Source of the DNA: Penicillus capitatus
Taxonomy: Eukaryota > Chlorophyta
Length of the DNA: 64,000 nucleotides
Assembly (NCBI GenBank): GCA_965649825.1
Contig: OZ287697.1
Span: forward strand, 434,001-498,000
Direction of reading: 5' to 3'
The translations under genes were made by a program, and so were the position numbers. Shown here one piece after another: positions 11,331 to 21,328 of this stretch (positions within the stretch are counted from its first letter, which is position 1; the number at the start of each line of letters is the position of its first letter). A model generated the notes under the pieces. The model had not been told where the DNA came from. It ran no database searches and saw nothing but the letters and a program-made list of their open reading frames with translations.

Positions 11331-12302
11331 TCACGACATGTCCTGTTCGGTGTCTTCTTCCCCTCCCTCGCTCAATGTCTCGCATATGGGTTCACCGCTT
11401 CCTTCTGGCATACCGTCCTCGGCAGCCACAAAAGCTCGTCGTCCTCCCCACCTTCGTGGTTGATTCATTGGTCTTCTCTGGTTCATTGATCGGTCTTGGC
11501 CGTTGCAGATTCTTTGGAGGAATCTTAGCATGTTCTGGGCCTCTCGTCTTGATGTCTTGCATATTTCCCGTGCCCCAACCATTACCCTTCCTGCGTTCGT
11601 GATGGCAGAGAAATTGATCGTCCCGTCGCTTCCAACAAGTCGTCCGTCCGTCGCGACGTTTGCTTATACGATACCGAGGTCGATATCCATTGCATCCTCA
11701 TCCACACCCGTCTTGGAAGACGTCCCCGACTCCCAAAAGCTAACATTTCGGATGACGTTCCTGAGATCTACCGGTGTGGCCGTCGCTGAGGGATACATTA
11801 CCAGTCTCTTCAAATGGACTGGCAGCTTCCTGTACAGTGTCTTCACCTGTGTCTCCCTGGACGCCGCGGAGACCGTACATGCGGCAAAATATTTGTCCAC
11901 GAAGTCTCCCCAGTTCTCTCCCTTCGCCCTGATGATTTTGGCCAGCTTCTCTTCAGCTGACAACGCGGGCTCTGGACAGGCCGCGAACACAGTCTCACGC
12001 ACAACTCGTCAATAGTTGTCCGTCGTCCGCTGTACGTGTCCATCCGGAAAGATCGCACGCACTGTCGCTGGATTGGCGGCATCTCCCGCGAAAGCTGCAT
12101 CAAAACCTGTCGCCGTCGCAAAGTGTGGTTCGACTCCTTGGAGCACTTGGCAAAAGAGTTCGAACGCCGGCGATCGTGGCTCTAGTCGTTGGATCACATA
12201 TCTGACCCTTGGTCGGTAGTCATCTTCGACGAGTGCTGCTGAACCAAGAATCGACGTAAAGACCTCGAGGTCTATCTTTGAGGTTCGCAGCTCCGAAACC
12301 AT
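11331..12302 (-). pseudogene. gag-like region with in-frame stops
   Basis: A single frame runs from ATG 12302 to a stop at about 11328, broken by stops near 12009 and 11664. It reads as a soluble, charged protein without a zinc knuckle (LRTSKIDLEVFTSILGSA near the start; EEKLAKIIRAKGENWGDF after the first stop). Gag is inferred from its place before the protease in the same frame. Confidence 0.5.
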
Positions 12303-12380
12303 GTTGATACGCGCAAATATCGAATTGTTAAAACAGACAGACGTTTGTTCTCAAAAGATCTCAACTGTTTGATAACCCCT

Positions 12381-12434
12381 CTTTTATATTGTCTTTCTGC
12401 ATGACGTTATGATGGCGTCATGCTTCACGTCATG
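12381..12434 (-). promoter_or_regulatory. TATA box and TGACG/CRE-like cluster upstream of the decayed gag
   Basis: On the minus strand TATAAAAG lies at 12388-12381, about 80 bp before the gag ATG. Upstream between 12434 and 12401 are three ACGTCA/TGACG-type half-sites (CATGACGTGA, CATGACGCCA, TAACGTCAT), which are bZIP/CREB-type sites. Their setting fits the U3 region of an LTR. Function is inferred. Confidence 0.45.
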
Positions 12435-13124
12435 TTGCGACCTTCTTCTTCATTTCCTTCCCCTTCCTGATAGTGACACTGTTGTGCCATTGTCTTGAGG
12501 CTTGCCATTTATAGAACTGCCACGTCTGTTGTTTGAATCGTCGTCGTCCTAATCGAGTTTTGGTAAGTATTGAAATCGTCTCGGCAGAGCCATTTCTGTC
12601 TAATGGTAACTGGGATTTTTGGATGCGCATTAACTCAGCTCTGAGGAAGTCCGTAGACGTAAGGTGAGCAGCTCCAGAAGGGGATCGATTGAAGTCCTCA
12701 GCCGGTGCTGTCGACGAGGCGGCGTGAATCACTAGTGTCCACATGGCGAGATCTGATAGAGGATGTAGATGTGCAAGTTGAGTGACTGCTTCCAGTGAAG
12801 CTGTGGCGAGTACTCCGCTAATTGCGATTCCGGCTTGTCTGGTAATACGGTCCAGCGCTTTTTGGTTAGAGAGAATTATCACACGATGGGCCCATATCGG
12901 ACTTGCGTATAGTATCATTGGTTGGACACATTGAAGAAAGAGTCTCCGAATAATTCCTGGCTGGGCGCCCCAGTGGACACGAGTTAATCTGCGAATTGTG
13001 TTCAATCGTTGAAAGCTCTTGGTGACCCTTTCCTGGATGTGTTGATTGAAATAGAGTTTCGAGTCAAGTAGGACGCTCAACTACTTCACTTTTGGCTGAT
13101 ATGTGATGTTTTCTCCAAGGACAC
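12430..13124 (-). mobile_element. LINE (non-LTR retrotransposon), 3' portion
   Basis: This is the C-terminal part of the RT ORF of a Jockey/I-like LINE: LSVLLDSKLYFNQHIQERV, then LRRLTR-like and ILYASPIWAH segments, ending with a stop at 12430. The LTR element at 13125-17818 separates it from the rest of the LINE (17819-19740). Removing that element and one copy of the 4-bp duplication makes the two LINE halves run on in one frame, apart from one TAG just before LSVLLDS. Confidence 0.8.
13121..13124 (+). repeat. Target-site duplication ACAC, left
   Basis: ACAC precedes the left LTR, and ACAC follows the right LTR at 17819-17822. A single copy is expected in the uninterrupted LINE. Confidence 0.75.
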
Positions 13125-13255
13125 TGTTGGGAACGGGCTACTAATTGATGTGATAGTTGATAACGCGATGAGAAGAACATCTTTGTCTGACCTTTGATTT
13201 GTTGATTTTTGCGTTCCAATGATCTCCCTCTTTCTCGCACTGCGCCCACTTCACA
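13125..13255 (+). repeat. Left long terminal repeat (131 bp)
   Basis: It begins TGTTGGGAAC and ends CTTCACA, and is identical by eye to 17688-17818. The length is short for a Ty3-type LTR. Confidence 0.9.
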
Positions 13256-14033
13256 TGGTTTCGGAGCGAAACTGGAGGCATTCGCATTCTGGTTACATCC
13301 TCGGAATTGCCTTGTTGATCTCGGGAACGGAATCAAGACTCGCATCGTGATCGACGCCACGACGACGTATGGCGACGTGTTGAATGAAGTCTGTGCCAGA
13401 GACGACGTCCAAAGCAGTGAATACTGCCTCGTAACGGATGAGAATGGCACAGGACTAAGACCGCGGGACGGAGTCAAATGCTACGCACTACGCCGCCTAC
13501 CTTGGGATAAGTGCGGAGGATCCGGGGGAGGTGGAACCATACCGCGCTGGGATCGTGAGACAGCACAGCATGTAATTACACAACTCGAGTCCTGCACAGA
13601 ACCGGGTTACGACCGTCTGAGAATGCTGTGGTCAGTGGTCAATCACGAGTCCGAGCATGGCAAGCTAATTCTCAATGCGGTCCACGTGGTGATGAAGGAA
13701 AGCTTCGACAAGGTCAAGGAGACTTACTACGCAACCATGACCGAGGACTATTTCAAAAAGAGAAGTGAAGCTTACCTGCGGTGGAAGGCAATCAAGAACA
13801 ATTTAGAAAAACTCCTACCGGAACAAAGTGCGCTGGCTCCAGTTGATTCGTTGCGACGGATGAGGAAGGATCAACGGGAATCTCTCTTGGACTTTGTACG
13901 ACGATTCAGAGCGACGGCACAAGTTTACCATAGTGAAGGGAAGATTACCGAGCGGGAAGCAACGCACTTGTTAGTCCAAAACTTCCAACTGATTTCGTAT
14001 ACCACATGTCTGCAACTGATTTCGCCCATATAA
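13209..14033 (+). CDS. gag-like ORF of the nested LTR element
   Basis: About 270 residues of charged, mostly helical sequence (KETYYATMTEDYFKKRSEAY; MRKDQRESLLDFVRRFRATA), typical of gag capsid-like regions, with no zinc knuckle. The frame starts within the LTR without an obvious ATG, so the true start is uncertain. It overlaps the next ORF, which lies in another frame. Confidence 0.55.
   Translation: MRSNDLPLSRTAPTSHGFGAKLEAFAFWLHPRNCLVDLGNGIKTRIVIDATTTYGDVLNEVCARDDVQSSEYCLVTDENGTGLRPRDGVKCYALRRLPWDKCGGSGGGGTIPRWDRETAQHVITQLESCTEPGYDRLRMLWSVVNHESEHGKLILNAVHVVMKESFDKVKETYYATMTEDYFKKRSEAYLRWKAIKNNLEKLLPEQSALAPVDSLRRMRKDQRESLLDFVRRFRATAQVYHSEGKITEREATHLLVQNFQLISYTTCLQLISPI
13256..13268 (+). 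other. Putative primer binding site
   Basis: TGGTTTCGGAGCG begins at the first base after the left LTR. TGG is the complement of a tRNA 3' CCA end, as expected for LTR-element priming. The tRNA was not identified. Confidence 0.5.
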
Positions 14034-14911
14034 CAATAGACAATCTGGAAAAGAAGGCGAAGAATATCGTTGACTTCATGCGGCTGCAGGCGACGCAGTG
14101 TAAGCCAGTGGTACCAGTCGGAGAATACATGGACCTCCAGACGGTAGCTCTAATGGCCGGAAACTCCACTGGCGAAATGCCCGATTGCGAAACTGCCTAT
14201 ACAGTGAGGTCAAAGCTGTCAAGAGAGGGCAAGCTTCAGTTCCCTCTCACTGCTGATACACCCAACGTCTTAATGGTGGCATTCAAAGAACTCATCAAAG
14301 GAAACTTACGTTATCTGGACGAGGCCGAGAGGGCCGTGAAGGAAGAACGTGAGAGGCAAACAAAAGGCACACGATCTGCGCTGAATGTGGCTTTCGAAGA
14401 CCTACAACTCGAAGATTCTGAAAGTGCTGGATCGTGTAACCGTATATCTAGCGAGGGTGAATCAGAATTACCTCCGTTGGTGTGCCTACAATCTCAGTCT
14501 AAGCGGAAATCTTCAATGCATGTCAAGACGACCATAAAAGGGACTAAGATTTCAGCGTTAGTCGATACCGGTGCCACCGACAGTTTCATCCAACAGGTCA
14601 CCCTGACGAAGCTCGGACTATCCGACCTGCTCCAACCCTCCACTCGACAAGTCGTTTTCGGTAATGGCCAGACCGAAACGGTTCGTGGAAGGATACAAAT
14701 ACCTCTGCAAGTTGATGGGAAAGAAACGCTGATGGACGCGTATAGCATCGAAGGGAAAGGACCCTCTTTGATCATAGGCTTCAAGTATCTCAAGCAACAC
14801 GGATTCAAGATCGACTGCAAGACCAAGCGCCTGATAGCGGACAATGATGAGCCCATACAATGTTATAGAGCTGTGGCAACAGACACATCAAGGCAGCAAA
14901 AAAACTGTTGA
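14006..14911 (+). CDS. Aspartic-protease ORF of the nested LTR element
   Basis: About 300 residues. ALVDTGATDSF is the retropepsin active site, followed by LSDLLQPSTRQVVFGNG and the flap-side LIIGFKYLKQHGF. The N-terminal half continues gag-like sequence. It ends in a TGA at the point where the RT ORF begins in a third frame. Confidence 0.65.
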   Translation: MSATDFAHITIDNLEKKAKNIVDFMRLQATQCKPVVPVGEYMDLQTVALMAGNSTGEMPDCETAYTVRSKLSREGKLQFPLTADTPNVLMVAFKELIKGNLRYLDEAERAVKEERERQTKGTRSALNVAFEDLQLEDSESAGSCNRISSEGESELPPLVCLQSQSKRKSSMHVKTTIKGTKISALVDTGATDSFIQQVTLTKLGLSDLLQPSTRQVVFGNGQTETVRGRIQIPLQVDGKETLMDAYSIEGKGPSLIIGFKYLKQHGFKIDCKTKRLIADNDEPIQCYRAVATDTSRQQKNC

Positions 14912-16731
14912 TGCTCGATTCCATTCCCAGCGGGGAATCGGGCCATCTTGTTTTGCTGGAGGAGCTACATCATCTACCATTTGCTCGATGCGGGAAAGTG
15001 ATTATACCTCTAAACAGAAGCCTAGTGATGGGACCAGGAGAAGTGAAATCGTTGCAGCTTCAAGTGATGAGCTCGGAAGGGCGGATACGTGGTGTCACGG
15101 ATCTAACTCGCCAAGCAATGGTAAGATTCTCCGGGAAGACCGACGGTTATAGAGTGTGGGGAATTCTGGAAAATTGTTCGGAGAAATCCGTCCTTATGAC
15201 TCCCAAGTCGGAGCGGTGTGCAATAGAGGTGACGGTATCTAAGCTGAAAGCACCAGATGGAAGCGTCATGGACCTAGAACGCAAATCCAAGACTATTCCA
15301 TTGCGGGCAATCTCAAGCGAGGTGAAGGCCGAACTCGTGCAGGAATTTACAACTCTTTTCTCGGATACGCTGGGTCGTTGCACGACGCACAGGATCAACG
15401 ACCTACCCTTCCGGCATGCGATAAACGTCAAGAGAGAAAGCAAACCTAGGCTCATGGGTCCCGCTGAAGAGGCAGAGCTCCTTCCCCACGTGAAAGAGAT
15501 GTTGGACGAAGGCGTCATATCAGAAGCAACAGAGGAACCGCTAATGATGCCGTTATTTCCGGTGGAAAAGAAGGATGGTTCACTTCGACCAGTATTGGAC
15601 GTACGTCGACTGAATTCATACGTGCATCCAGAACCGTTCGCGGGCATCAACAAAGAGCACGCAGTGGCGTCTGTGAGGCCCTTCGCAATCGGGAGTAGTC
15701 TCGACCTAAAGAGAGCATACAACCAGATAGAGATCGACGCGAGCATCCGCAAGTACTTTGGTTTTATGGTAGGCGGCCAGGCATACGTCTACAACCGTCT
15801 GCCGTTTGGCTACGTGAACTCCCCGCATGAGTTTCTGAGGGCTATTCATAAGAGCATTACGAAGATCAGGAAAAAGACAACGTCGCAGATTATCATTTAC
15901 GCTGATGATCTCATCGTGCTCAGTGATACAGAAAAACAACACGAAGACGATCTGAGGACCGTGCTCCAAATTCTGGAAACTGATGGCTGGAGGCTCAATC
16001 CGACCAAAACGTCCTTCTTTCAGACAGACTTCATATATTTGGGAATGAGACTGCGAACCGACACATGGGAACCACTAGACGAGCCCGTGAGGCAACTGAA
16101 AGACATATCACTGCTCAAAGACAGGGCAGAGTGGAGACGCGTGAGGGGTTGGCTGAACCAACTTAACAGGTTCATCCACGACGGAGTGAAAGTAATCGCA
16201 GCACTGAAGAAGAGTGAAGAAAGCAAAAAGGAAGACGACTGGAGGAAGTTCATTTCCCTCTTGGAAGATCATACGGTCAGATGCATACATCCGAAGCATT
16301 CAGGAGCGTTCGCAATGGGAATCGACGCGTCAAAGCAGGGATGGGGAGCTTGCCTGATCCAATCGCAGTCGGTGGTCTGCTGTGCATCAGGAACGTTCGA
16401 GTCGTCAATGCAGCACCACACATCCAACGAGCTCGAAGCAGAAGGATTGCTCCGCGCCTTGGAGAAGTTCAAGCCTTACATCTATGGAAAAAACGTCACG
16501 ATCTTCACAGACAACGCTTCTACTTGGAGCCTTGGAAACAGCGACAACTGCAGCGCATTTGTCAAGAGAAGGTTGGCCAAGGTTCAAGAGTACAGTGGAC
16601 AGATGCGATATTCGACGGCCCCTCGAACGTCCTACCAGACTTCCATCCAGGATGCCGCAGTTGATGGTACACCAGAGTTCACTCATCGAACTTTTACGAA
16701 AGGCACACGAAGGACATTATTGTGCACGTAA
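14908..16731 (+). CDS. Reverse transcriptase-RNase H ORF of the nested LTR element
   Basis: An open frame of 607 residues. RT motifs: PLFPVEKKDGSLRPVLDVRR, SSLDLKRAYNQIEID, YNRLPFGYVNSPHEF, the active-site box IIYADDLIVL, FIYLGMRL. RNase H motifs: GAFAMGIDASKQGWGACL, NELEAEGLL, VTIFTDNAST. The last 40 residues have lost the expected end-of-RNase H pattern (DGPSNVLPDF is in another frame at about 16620), pointing to frameshifts. Confidence 0.85.
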   Translation: MMLDSIPSGESGHLVLLEELHHLPFARCGKVIIPLNRSLVMGPGEVKSLQLQVMSSEGRIRGVTDLTRQAMVRFSGKTDGYRVWGILENCSEKSVLMTPKSERCAIEVTVSKLKAPDGSVMDLERKSKTIPLRAISSEVKAELVQEFTTLFSDTLGRCTTHRINDLPFRHAINVKRESKPRLMGPAEEAELLPHVKEMLDEGVISEATEEPLMMPLFPVEKKDGSLRPVLDVRRLNSYVHPEPFAGINKEHAVASVRPFAIGSSLDLKRAYNQIEIDASIRKYFGFMVGGQAYVYNRLPFGYVNSPHEFLRAIHKSITKIRKKTTSQIIIYADDLIVLSDTEKQHEDDLRTVLQILETDGWRLNPTKTSFFQTDFIYLGMRLRTDTWEPLDEPVRQLKDISLLKDRAEWRRVRGWLNQLNRFIHDGVKVIAALKKSEESKKEDDWRKFISLLEDHTVRCIHPKHSGAFAMGIDASKQGWGACLIQSQSVVCCASGTFESSMQHHTSNELEAEGLLRALEKFKPYIYGKNVTIFTDNASTWSLGNSDNCSAFVKRRLAKVQEYSGQMRYSTAPRTSYQTSIQDAAVDGTPEFTHRTFTKGTRRTLLCT

Positions 16732-17510
16732 AACAATGGACAGGCTGCGACGCCTTGGAGGAAAGGCGCAGTGGAAGACAGTGAAGCTATGGGTAGATCA
16801 CTGCCCATCATGCCAACGTTTCAAGATACCGAAACGCAGAATTCCGTGTACCTCTCAGCCCGTTAAAGATGTGCAAGATATGTGGTCAGTCGACTTCGTT
16901 GGCCCACTAGACCCAGCGGAAGGAAATACGAGGTTTCTTTTTCACGGTAGTAGACTGTCTTTCCAGGCACTTGTGGACGGCAGCGTCTCGGAAAGCGGAC
17001 ACCAGAACTGCGCAGCGCTTGCTGGAGAAATGCTTTGCTGCCCAGGGGAAACCAAAGGTCATTCTGACAGATGCAGCATCATACTTCACCACCACCCGAT
17101 TTGGGACATGGCTAAAAGAGGAGGGGGTAGGGCACAGAACGACGGCACCACATGCCCATCATTCGAACGGAATCAACGAACGAATGAACCAAACTCTAAT
17201 CGGAAGAATAAGGCGCATGATGCATGGGGGAGAGAAAAGGCCGACGTGGCGACATGTACTAAGCGATGCCACGAGAATAATCAATGAAACAAGAAACGAT
17301 ACGTTGAAGCATGCACCGGACGATCTTTGGATGGACGGGAAAACGAATGCCGAGGGCCCCGCAGATGTGATCAGAAAAGGAGAACAAGCTAAAGATGCGA
17401 TAGAAGAAGCAACAGATCGGGACAGCGCCAGAGCTGAAGACTGGTTTCAACTCGGAGAGACCGTGTGGTTGTACGATCACGTCAACCTTACTGGAGTGGC
17501 CCGTATATAG
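16655..17510 (+). pseudogene. Integrase of the nested LTR element, frameshifted
   Basis: The HHCC zinc domain is in one frame (HEGHYCARKTM ... HCPSCQRFK, about 16700-16835), followed by MWSVDFVGPLD with the first catalytic Asp. The core then continues in a different frame with VILTDAASYF (second Asp) and HSNGINERMNQTLIGRIRR (catalytic Glu). All D,D,E residues are present, but a frame change at about 16950 separates them, so this copy cannot make a normal integrase unless frameshifting occurs. Confidence 0.75.
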
Positions 17511-17707
17511 TCGTGGACGTGCCATCGAGGCATTTGCGCTTACTGAAGAACGAAAGCGGAAGGGAGCAGCTAGCACATGTCGACTCTTTGCAAACATATA
17601 GAAACTTGAACGAGAAAGAACTCGTGGAACAAGAGAATAATAGAGCTATGTCAAAGAAGAAGATAGAGCTGACAGCACAGGGAAGCGTGTTGGGAACGGG
17701 CTACTAA
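17465..17707 (+). pseudogene. Integrase C-terminal GPY/F module
   Basis: WSGPYIVVDVPSRHLRLLKN matches the GPY/F module that ends many Ty3-type integrases. It is in a different frame from the catalytic core and runs into the right LTR. No chromodomain is visible. Confidence 0.6.
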
Positions 17708-17818
17708 TTGATGTGATAGTTGATAACGCGATGAGAAGAACATCTTTGTCTGACCTTTGATTTGTTGATTTTTGCGTTCCAATGATCTCCCTCTTTCTCG
17801 CACTGCGCCCACTTCACA
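17688..17818 (+). repeat. Right long terminal repeat (131 bp)
   Basis: Identical by eye to 13125-13255. It is preceded by a purine-rich stretch (CACAGGGAAGCG) in the polypurine-tract position and followed by ACAC, the target duplication. Confidence 0.9.
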
Positions 17819-19740
17819 ACACTTAAGGGAGGAGTAGAAGAGTCAGAGTTGCGTCGGAAGACTATGGCCTGAGTCTTCGAAACGTTCAGTTGCATTCCGT
17901 GCTTGGAGCACCATGCTTCAATAGTGCCGATGGCTTGCTGCAGTCGTCTACGATTGTGTCGGTGTCCAGGGTGTAGATCAACAAATCGTCTGCATACAAG
18001 AGCGGGTGCACCTCTGGGGGGATTTCCTCTGTAATGTCTTTTGAGTAGATGGCATATAGGATATGGCTGAGGAGGAGGCTTCCCTGGACCAGTCCTCGTT
18101 CCGGTTTAAACTGATGTTATTCTCTTTACGAGCTTATCAGCGCCGATCGCTTGTGTGTGATGTTCCAGAGAATGTGGAGCAAATAAGCCGGAAATTGTGC
18201 ATCATGTAGCTTCTTCCAAGGGATGGTTGGACAGACTCGATCGTATGCCCCTTCCAAATCGAAACTGATCGCCAGCATTCTTTGTTTTCGATTTATGGCA
18301 TCCATCGCATCGGTTGTGAGTCTCCATAGAGGTTGCAGGGTCGATCTGTGTTTTCGAAATCCGAACTGCGCTTCGGGTAGTATCTTCAATTTTCCGGCTA
18401 AGAGTTCTTCTGGCCAGAATGCTTTCAAGGATCTTTGTTTTACATGGTATGAGACCAATGGGTCTGTAGTCTTCTTTCTTCGATCCATGTCTTCGCGGCT
18501 TGCAGATATTCAGATGTCGGGTGGTTTTCCATTGTTCTGGGAAATGGCCGCTAAGGAGTATTCCTGTAAAGAGGGACTGGAAATACGGTGTTATTGTTTG
18601 TCTGCATTTGTGGAATACGAGGAAGGGAAGGCCGTCAATTCCAGGTGCTGAGAGTTTCCTGGGATGTCCAATTTCGTCCCATTTCTCCTGGTGTGCTACA
18701 TATCCTTCTTCCAACAGAGGAGGTTGATTTTGTCTCCGTGCATTCCAAAGTCTCTGTGCTCTGTCTTTTTCGGGTAACGGCGAAGGCGGATAGGGAGGAA
18801 GATAGCGGGCCGCCAGTTCTTTTGTGATTTCAGCTGGATCCGTTATTGTTCCTTGGGAAGTTTCTAGGTGCGACACTTCAGAAATGCTTTGTCTTCCTTG
18901 AAGGTGTTTCAATGCCTTCCAACAGGTGGAGTGATCCAGTCCTTCGGCAAACACTCGGAACTGGCGTGTCTTTTTCGAGTGTACCAACGTCTTCCATTGT
19001 TGTCTGATCGTGGCATGTTCCGGCGACGCTTTTGAGGTCTGCTTCATTTGTTGGTACAGATCTCGGGCTTCTTCATCAAACCAAGCTTTAGCATAGTTGC
19101 TAAGACGGACCTGAGTTGTTGTGAGGCGGATGCTTGCTTGGAATGCTGTTGTGATCCGTTCTACAGCGTCTTCTATCTGTTCCGATGTGGTGGGGGATGG
19201 AATTCTTCTATTGGCGGGAGGAACTGATGAAGCAGTTGTTCGCGTTTTTTCCAGTCGGTTGTCGACCAATTCCAATGAGATAAACGGATTTGAGTCTGAG
19301 TCTTGGTGTGTAAAGCGAAGCTCCAGCTTATTACTTCGTGGTCCGAGTGCAGAATCAAGCCTGGCATCGCCTCCCAGGTATTCTGGACGTGCAGTAATTG
19401 AGAGTTGATTGCCGAGATGTCTAACCACTGAGGGTCTGAGTTTTCTCAAATGAAGGTCGGCGGGCTTTTCGGATCGTTTAGAGTCGTGAGGTCGAAGTCC
19501 AGGAGTAGTTCTTCGACCGAGTCTCTGGCTGCATTATTCGGTCTGTTACTCCATATGCTACTGTGTGCGTTGACGTCTCCTCCAATAAACACCGGTCGGT
19601 TAAGCTCCCGAGTACGCATTAAGATGCTCTTAAGATCGTCTCTTCCGGCGAGTGTCTGCGGTTGTAGGTAGGTTGAAACAAACACGATTGGGCCCCGTAA
19701 TGACATGATGCTCACCGCCGTATTCCGTCTAAACATCTGA
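17819..19740 (-). mobile_element. LINE (non-LTR retrotransposon), 5' portion, 5'-truncated
   Basis: Endonuclease end (FIGGDVNAHSSIWSN, about 19600), then a linker, then RT with APGIDGLPFLVFHKC, EDYRPIGLI, FGFRKHRSTLQPL, ISFDLEGAYDRV, GLVQGSLLLSH and the active-site box LLYADDLLIYT (about 17985). The frame changes at least three times, so it is inactive. The upstream endonuclease half is missing because the LINE abuts repeat copy B at about 19727-19740. Motif content fits Jockey/I-type LINEs. Confidence 0.8.
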
Positions 19741-20066
19741 CCGACTTAATTCTCGCTAACTGCCATCGATGGGACTTTTGTTCTTAGCGAAATTCAATGG
19801 AAACAACGTCAGCTTCAGAAAAGTGCGCTACACGTTCGTTCATTAACCACACAAGATGACCCCTATCATGAGTTAAGTGGGAAGAAGATACGTATCTCCT
19901 TCTAGATCCAAGAAACTCCTGGTTGACCTTTTCCAGTGCTGCGAAAAAGTACCGTCACCACAGAGTCATCGGCGCTATTACTAGAATTCGAAGCGTATTA
20001 AAAGGTCTCTCCACAGGTCTTTCTGCTAACAAACATCCGCTTTTTCGCACAGGCGATTTTTTGACA

Positions 20067-21328
20067 ATGTTCTCTTTTGGCGTCTTCTTGAGACTTTGTT
20101 GTCTCTTTGCAACCCTTGCCGTCGTCGAGGCTCACAAAAAATGTACACCGCATCCCGTTCTTTTTTTCGAGCGATTTATACCGTTTGTTGTAGACGGCAA
20201 CGTCAAAGTTCCAGTGATCGAGCCATGCGCGCTAAAGATAGAGGAAAGAACGACGGAGACCGAGCTTCGCGCCTCGCTTCTCATGGGAGACAGCCACACG
20301 GCTGCGAAAATTCTCTCAGAGTCGAACGAAACTTTCAAACTCGCAGCAGGCTTGACGTATACGCCCGAACAAGAGTGTTTCATCCAGCGGTCTCAAAATC
20401 CTACGCGAGATCCCGACGTCGCCGCCATACAGGTAACGCATCCGACATCCCTCTCATCATCAACATCTACCCTAACCATGTTTAGGCGATCGCGTTGAGT
20501 GCTGAATGGACTGGAGACACAGAAAAGCTCTCAACGGTCATTGCGAGTTCATTTCAACGACCTTGCGAATGCCCCCGTAAAACCTCATCATGATAATGTC
20601 CTTCCATGAGATAGATGTTTGCGCAGTGTTCACACCTTGTGAGCTTGATGAAATGAGATCAGCAATTAAAGCACTCCTTGACGATCCCTTTGAACGTAAA
20701 CTCATTCTTGAGTTCAATGGGACCGAAGAGGTGAGTTAGCATGCAGATTGGTCGATGACTAAACATGAGGTATTTTTAGGAGCTGGACGTCGTTCCAGAA
20801 CAAGTGCCGGTGCCCGAAAAATCGAGACCATTCGCGTCTTCCAGAGTTCGAATTACGGCACAGCCAATTAGTTTTCCAGATATCTCGGAGGAGCCCAAGC
20901 CGGATATCTCTCCGGAAACTCCTGTCAATTCACGCCCAATTGTGTCTCCAGTAATCCCAGAAGAACCTGAACCTACAGAATCTCCTATAATTTCTGCCAG
21001 TCCGAGACCGATCGTGTCTCCCGTGATCCCAGAGGAACCCGAACCTCTCGATTCTCCAACGACTCCTGTCAACCCTCAAGTGTCACCAGATGTTCTTGTC
21101 ATCGCTGATGACGAAGATGACAGCGAGAGGGACGACAGTGACAGTGAGGACGAGGATGAGGAGGAAGACGAGGAGGATGAGGATGAGGATGATGATGAAG
21201 ACGACAGGGACGATGAGGTGGAACGTCCTGGTCGTCGTTTGTTGGTCACAGATTCTTCTCCGACGGACAGCCTCTTTTGTGCATACTGTCGTCCAGAAAG
21301 AGCTTGTAGTACTGTGTTTTGGTGCTGA
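20067..21328 (+). CDS. Secreted acidic Cys-tailed protein of unknown family, copy B
   Basis: Same four-exon plan as copy A (20067-20432, 20486-20576, 20627-20730, 20780-21328), about 369 residues, with the signal peptide, VSPVIPEEPEP repeats, a Glu/Asp tract nine residues shorter, RRLL, and the C-x2-C-x5-C-x5-C end. In exon 1, seven codons change the amino acid relative to copy A and three are silent. No pseudoprotease gene lies upstream; the duplicated segment begins between the two genes and a LINE occupies that side. Confidence 0.72.

Larger units (their letters stand above)
8893..12302 (-). mobile_element. Decayed Ty3/gypsy-like LTR retrotransposon (gag-pro-RT-RNase H), no integrase
   Basis: On the minus strand, gag-like, aspartic protease, RT and RNase H segments occur in the Ty3 order. 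In-frame stops lie at about 12009, 11664, 11328 and 9682, and a frame change separates protease from RT. The element runs into the inverted repeat arm at about 8957, and no integrase or 3' LTR is seen. A TATA box and TGACG motifs upstream of gag may be the remains of its 5' LTR promoter. Confidence 0.75.
13125..17818 (+). mobile_element. Complete Ty3/gypsy-like LTR retrotransposon nested in a LINE
   Basis: The element is 4694 bp with two identical 131-bp terminal repeats (TG...CA), a primer-binding-site-like sequence directly after the left LTR and a 4-bp ACAC duplication. Its domain order is gag, aspartic protease, RT, RNase H, integrase, GPY/F module, i.e. Ty3-type. Identical LTRs indicate recent insertion, yet the coding domains occupy at least five successive reading frames. 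Some shifts could be programmed (gag/pro, pro/RT), but those inside RNase H-integrase look like damage. Confidence 0.88.

Noticed and set aside
13125-17818. Frameshifts explained as general sequencing errors
   Set aside because: Multi-exon host genes such as Pumilio, eIF3d and RsmD join with correct phase throughout, so base calling appears good.
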